Of a stretch of 64,000 bases of DNA, positions 59,697-64,000 are shown in pieces. Below the pieces are notes generated by a model. That model was given only the letters and a program-made list of their open reading frames with translations. It was not told the origin of the DNA and ran no database searches. Source of the stretch: Gossypium raimondii (lineage: Eukaryota > Streptophyta > Magnoliopsida > Malvales > Malvaceae); NCBI RefSeq assembly GCF_025698545.1, contig NC_068571.1, positions 35,001,733-35,065,732 of the forward strand, read 5' to 3'. Position numbers and translations under genes: made by a program. Numbering within the stretch: the first letter of the stretch is position 1; each line of letters begins with the position of its first letter.

Positions 59697-62264
59697 ATGC
59701 TGATAAGCCTCCAAACCCTCCATTTTACTCCCAAGAATGAAACCAACAAGGCTTGGAATTCAATAATCAAACACCAAACCAAGCTCAAAAATGACCATGC
59801 AATTCTCTCTACATTTACCCATATGCAATCTCTGGGTTTAACACCCGATAAGGCCTCTTTGCCTTTGGTTTTAAAGGCCTGCCGGAAGCTCAATGCCATT
59901 GAAACTGGCAAGAGAATACACTCGAGTATTCGAGACACTAACTTGATCGAGGATGTTCGAGTTGGGACTGCCCTTATTGACTTTTACAGTAAGTGTGGTT
60001 TCCTTGAAGACGCGCGTAAGGTGTTCGATGAAATGAGTGAGAGGGATTTGGTCTCATGGAACGCAATGATATCAGGGTATGCGGGGTGTGAGGAATTTGA
60101 GGAGGTGGTTTTTTTGGTGATGACGATGCAAAGAGAGGGTTTTAGGCCAAATTCTCGTACGTTGGTAGCGATGATTTTAGTGTGTGACAAGGTTGCGGAA
60201 GTGAGGTTAGGAAAGGCGATTCATGGTTATTGTTTGAGGAATGGGTTGTTTGATTTGGATGCTCATGTTGGTACTGCTTTGATTAGCTTTTACCTGAGTT
60301 TTTTTGATGTGAGGGCTTCTCATCTTGTGTTTGATTTGATGGCCATTCGGAATACAGTTTGCTGGAATGCTATGATTATGGGGTATTTTGATGTTGGAGA
60401 ATCCTCGAAAGCTTTGAGACTTTTTGAGCAAATGCTCATGGATGGAGTCGAATTTGATTCTGTTACAGTGTTGGCTCTTATTCAGGCCTCTGCAGAATTT
60501 GGATCTCTTGAATTAGGTGATCAAATTCATCAAATGGCTATTAAGTGCAGTTATAGCAATGACCTGTTCATCGTAAATGCATTGATTAACATGTATGCAG
60601 AGATTGGATGTTTGAAGTCAGCATGTAAACTATTTGATGGTATTCCCACACGTGATGTTGCTCTTTGGAATTCTATGATATCTGCATATATTGACTACAG
60701 CTATCATGGGGAAGCCATTAGCTTGTTTATTAAAATGCGAACTGAAGGCAACAAAGAGGATGAGAGAACTACTGTTCTTATGCTTTCTTTATGTGCTGAG
60801 TCAGCTGATGCTTTAAGAAAAGGTAGAAGCTTACATGCACATGCATGCAAGACTGGGATGGGGATGGATATTAATATTGGGAATGCAATTTTAAATATGT
60901 ATGCTGAACAAAATTGTATGGATTCTGTCAGAAAGGTTTTTGGTCAGATGAGTAATGTAGATGTAATCTCGTATAACACATTGATCCTAGTTCTGGCTCG
61001 GAACAATTTGGGTATCGAGGCATGGGAAACCTTTGGTATAATGCGAGAATCTGATGTTAAACCTAACTCTTATACAATTATTTCAATCCTTGCTGCATGC
61101 AAAGATGAAACTTGTCTGAATATTGGGAGGTCACTTCATGGTTTTGTGATAAAGCAAGGGATAGAGGTGAATGCACCCCTGAAAACCGCATTAACAGATA
61201 TGTATATTAACTGCGGTGATGAAACTACAGCTATGAAACTCTTCGAGAGTTCACACGGTAGAGATTTGATCTCATGGAATGCTTTGATTTCCACCTATGT
61301 TAAAAATAACCAAGCTCATGAAGCTTTTTTAGTATTTAGCCGCATGGTTTCTGAAGTGGAGCCCAACTCAGTTACAATAATAAATATCCTCTCGTCATGC
61401 ACCCATCTTGCTCATTTGCCTCAGGGTCGTTGTTTGCATTCTTACATGATACAGAGGGAATCCTCTTTAGGTCGCAATTTGTCTCTTCAAAATGCTTTTA
61501 TAACAATGTATGCAAGGTGTGGAAGCATGAGAAATGCTGAAAAAATCTTTGAAACCTTAACAAGGAGAAATATTATCTCGTGGAATGCTATCATAACGGG
61601 TTACGGAATGCACGGTCGTGGTTATGATGCTATTCTTGCCTACTCGCAAATGCTAGAGGATGGTTTCCAACCAAATGAAGTAACTTTCATATCTATTTTA
61701 TCAGCTTGCAGCCATTCTGGTATGATAGAGGAAGGACTGCAGCTTTTTGATTCAATGGTTCATGATTTTAACATCACCCCTCAGCTTGCTCACTATGGAT
61801 GTGTAGTTGATTTGCTTGGTCGTGCAGGCAGGTTAGACAAGGCTAGAGAGTTCATTGAATCAATGCCCATCAAACCAGATGCTTCAATCTGGAGATCTCT
61901 GCTTAGTGCTTATAGAGATCATTGTTACACTAAAGATGCCAAGGCCATTTTTGAAAAAGTTGTTGAATTGGATCCAATGAACCCGGGAAATCATGTCTTG
62001 CTTTGTAATGTATATGCTGCTGCAGGTCTTTGGCCAGAGGTCAGCGAAATGAGAAGACATCTCAGAGCTAAGGGCTTAAGAAAGCCTCCTGGAATCAGTT
62101 GGATTGTTGTTAGAAGCCAGATTCACTCTTTTGCTGCTGGAGATAGATCACACCCAATGGCAGACAAAATCTATGCAAATTTGAATTCCTTGTTGCAGTC
62201 AATTAAGGAAATAGGATATGTTCCTGATCTTCATTGGATATTGCACGATGATGAGTACATCTAA
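59697..62264 (+). CDS. PLS-class PPR protein, E+ subgroup, lacking DYW
   Basis: This is an intronless 855-residue RNA-binding protein, expected in mitochondria or chloroplasts, where members of this class choose cytidines for C-to-U editing. P, L and S repeats fill about residues 18-725, visible as recurring GxxIH, NALIxMYxxCG and WNAMIxGY signatures. From about 725 come the E motif (NPGNHVLLCNVYAAAGLW) and then E+ (GISWIVVRSQIHSFAAGD, DRSHP). The protein ends at YVPDLHWILHDDEYI, just where a DYW deaminase domain would begin, so a deaminase would have to be supplied in trans. The ATG at 59697 is the first in frame; an earlier ATG at 59692 stops after three codons. No defects are seen. The precise orthologue is not identified. 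Confidence 0.93.
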   Translation: MLISLQTLHFTPKNETNKAWNSIIKHQTKLKNDHAILSTFTHMQSLGLTPDKASLPLVLKACRKLNAIETGKRIHSSIRDTNLIEDVRVGTALIDFYSKCGFLEDARKVFDEMSERDLVSWNAMISGYAGCEEFEEVVFLVMTMQREGFRPNSRTLVAMILVCDKVAEVRLGKAIHGYCLRNGLFDLDAHVGTALISFYLSFFDVRASHLVFDLMAIRNTVCWNAMIMGYFDVGESSKALRLFEQMLMDGVEFDSVTVLALIQASAEFGSLELGDQIHQMAIKCSYSNDLFIVNALINMYAEIGCLKSACKLFDGIPTRDVALWNSMISAYIDYSYHGEAISLFIKMRTEGNKEDERTTVLMLSLCAESADALRKGRSLHAHACKTGMGMDINIGNAILNMYAEQNCMDSVRKVFGQMSNVDVISYNTLILVLARNNLGIEAWETFGIMRESDVKPNSYTIISILAACKDETCLNIGRSLHGFVIKQGIEVNAPLKTALTDMYINCGDETTAMKLFESSHGRDLISWNALISTYVKNNQAHEAFLVFSRMVSEVEPNSVTIINILSSCTHLAHLPQGRCLHSYMIQRESSLGRNLSLQNAFITMYARCGSMRNAEKIFETLTRRNIISWNAIITGYGMHGRGYDAILAYSQMLEDGFQPNEVTFISILSACSHSGMIEEGLQLFDSMVHDFNITPQLAHYGCVVDLLGRAGRLDKAREFIESMPIKPDASIWRSLLSAYRDHCYTKDAKAIFEKVVELDPMNPGNHVLLCNVYAAAGLWPEVSEMRRHLRAKGLRKPPGISWIVVRSQIHSFAAGDRSHPMADKIYANLNSLLQSIKEIGYVPDLHWILHDDEYI

Positions 62265-64000
62265 AGTCCGGCACAGTTCATGACTAGTAAAATTTGGCCT
62301 TAAAATGACCACGTTAAGAGAAATGAGAGGTGCAATGTTATCATCCATTGGACAAAGCATGGTGTTGATCATGAGCTTTGGTTGCTGATATTTTTGGGGA
62401 TGATGACCTGGTTCTGTGTTTGTGTTGGACAATAGGTTTTGCTTCAATACGGATAATATCTAGATTTTCTCAAGACTAGATAGATATGTATCGGATGCGG
62501 GCATCAAACGTGGCTACTTCCAAGTAAAATAAATAGTTGATTACACCCATCACTGAGAAAAAGACTTTGACCTAGTGCTAATATCAAATTTGCATCCTAT
62601 CAAATGAAGTACTTGCAAGATCCTGAAAGTCCATAAATCCTAGATGGAAATTGGCAGGGAGAGGTTATTGTTTCATGTCCACACAATGGAACTATTCACT
62701 TACTAATACAAGGCCTTAATCCTGATGTTAGTCCTTGTTATATTGCTTCTCTAGTTGCTTAGGATATAAAAATACTATGATGAACTTGCTTATTCATTGT
62801 ACATAACAGTAGAAACATGTATATATTTACCATTTTTTTGATGTCTTGAATTCATTCTTTTGTGGCTGTTTGTTTCTGAAACTCTATTTTCTATCCAGCT
62901 GCGAGCTTCTTCATCTTGAATTTTGTTCGAAGCATACCCTATTGAACAAAAAAAAAACCCCAAGTATATGTTATAAATTTTAATAAAATTAAAAAACTAC
63001 AATTAAATCTATAAAAAATAGATATAAAAATATAATTAGGTTATTTTTAATATACCGTGATTTTTTTTTTTAAATCCATTTTTTTATGTAGTTTTCATGT
63101 TTGTTCATGAACATTCTGTATTTTCAATCATTTTCAGGTTGTAATGTAAATGAGAGACTACTTGACATCCATTTCCTCTGTTTATTGATTGTTTCTATGC
63201 CAAATTTAACTCTAATTCTGATTAATCTGTTAACCCCTCTAAAATGGAAAAATCATCAAAATGCAAAGTAGGAACTGAAGAAGAGATAGTCTAATGAGTA
63301 TTCGTCTTACAATTAACCTATTCAAGGAGTAGGATATGAAAATGAACCATGAAATTCATAAAAATGATATAAGCAAAATGTTGAAAAAGCTAACTGCAAC
63401 TGGTTTATTGTTTGAAGAGATATAATAGACTTGTCTTGTAAAGTCTTTTGAGTTTGAATCAAATGCATATGATGAAAATAGAAAAAACAAAGAAACAAAA
63501 GGGCACTCGAACCTGGCATAAGTAAAAATGGAGTTCCTCAAGAAAAAAAATGGTCCCAAAAGAATAATGATGATTGATCTCCTTCCAAGACTCACCATGG
63601 GCATCTCACCCTTTTATCTTGCAGTTCTTGTTGAACCTGATCATTTCATTCAAACGAAGACAAAACCTAAAACATGAAACAATGTTAGGAAAACTATTAA
63701 CAAGCAAGTTGTCCTATGAATATCATCAAATCCCTGCTCTGCAATGATGTTATTATTGTGTCTGTAGACATCATATCCGAATTCTACATGTACCTTAAAA
63801 GGATAAAGCACTATCGTCTGGAAAGTAGGTTATGTATACCTATCTCTTTTCATTGGTCAATAATCATATATCTTTCTAACAAAGAATACAAAATTCCTTA
63901 TTATAGACAAAAAAAAGAGCAGGGGTTCTAAACAAAAATACTTCCATCTTCACATCAGTAATCCCCACAATAAATATGGCGATCCATGGCTAAGATTTAA
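62265..64000. other. 3' flank of the PPR gene, unresolved
   Basis: A candidate AATAAA lies at 62528-62533, about 265 bp after the stop. The rest is AT-rich. Short minus-strand frames near 63322-63604 show no domain. An exon of a gene beyond the right edge cannot be excluded. Confidence 0.4.

Noticed and set aside
63322..63604. Overlapping minus-strand frames near the right edge
   Set aside because: No domain, low complexity, and two frames open together; there is not enough evidence for a gene.

Overview
This window is eukaryotic, AT-rich plant nuclear DNA. Genes with introns, a nuclear-type tRNA-Ser relic, an R2R3-MYB, a PLS-class PPR gene and dense nested LTR/LINE/hAT/Harbinger elements all point to a dicot. 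The families of long LTRs ending in TGTAACACCCC, and MYB sequence resembling cotton MYB46/83, make Gossypium or another Malvaceae my best guess; that is inference, not proof.

Only two ordinary host genes look intact. (1) A MYB46/MYB83-type secondary-wall regulator at 7098-9741 (+), with two coding exons and a 1.6-kb intron. (2) An intronless 855-residue E+-class PPR gene at 59697-62264 (+), expected to act in organelle RNA editing. A P-class PPR pseudogene (26165-28250, -) and a decayed tRNA-Ser(GCU) (25470-25551, -) are host relics.

Layout. 1-3414: 3' end of a Gypsy element (44-bp minisatellite, then a 2.8-kb LTR) inserted in a copia fragment (3415-4370). 5698-6180: MITE. 6.9-10.2 kb: MYB gene. 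11606-17915: complete hAT element with an 8-bp TSD and decayed DUF4371-type transposase, split by a 3.3-kb LTR unit with TSD TAAAA. 17.9-25.4 kb: decayed intergenic DNA with LINE and Gypsy gag relics. 25.5-28.3 kb: tRNA and PPR relics. About 28588-32560: PIF/Harbinger element with an intact Myb/SANT ORF1 and a frameshifted DDE transposase. About 33480-53290: one LINE on the minus strand, cut by copia-1 (35911-40560), copia-2 (41578-51330, itself carrying three insertions) and a hAT MITE (51495-52698). 53972-57677: a TIR element with TAA target duplications that carries intron-containing fragments of three unrelated host genes. 57.7-59.6 kb: intergenic. Then the PPR gene and unresolved 3' DNA.

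The most notable object is the Pack-type PIF/Harbinger-like element at 53972-57677. It holds collinear, same-strand pieces of ribosomal protein eL37 (RPL37), a plant RNase H-like gene and the 5' part of pectin galacturonosyltransferase GAUT1, with splice sites still recognisable. The second is copia-1, which is flanked by a 141-bp direct duplication of its LINE target instead of the usual 5 bp. All identifications were made by reading the sequence and recalling families; no database search was possible.
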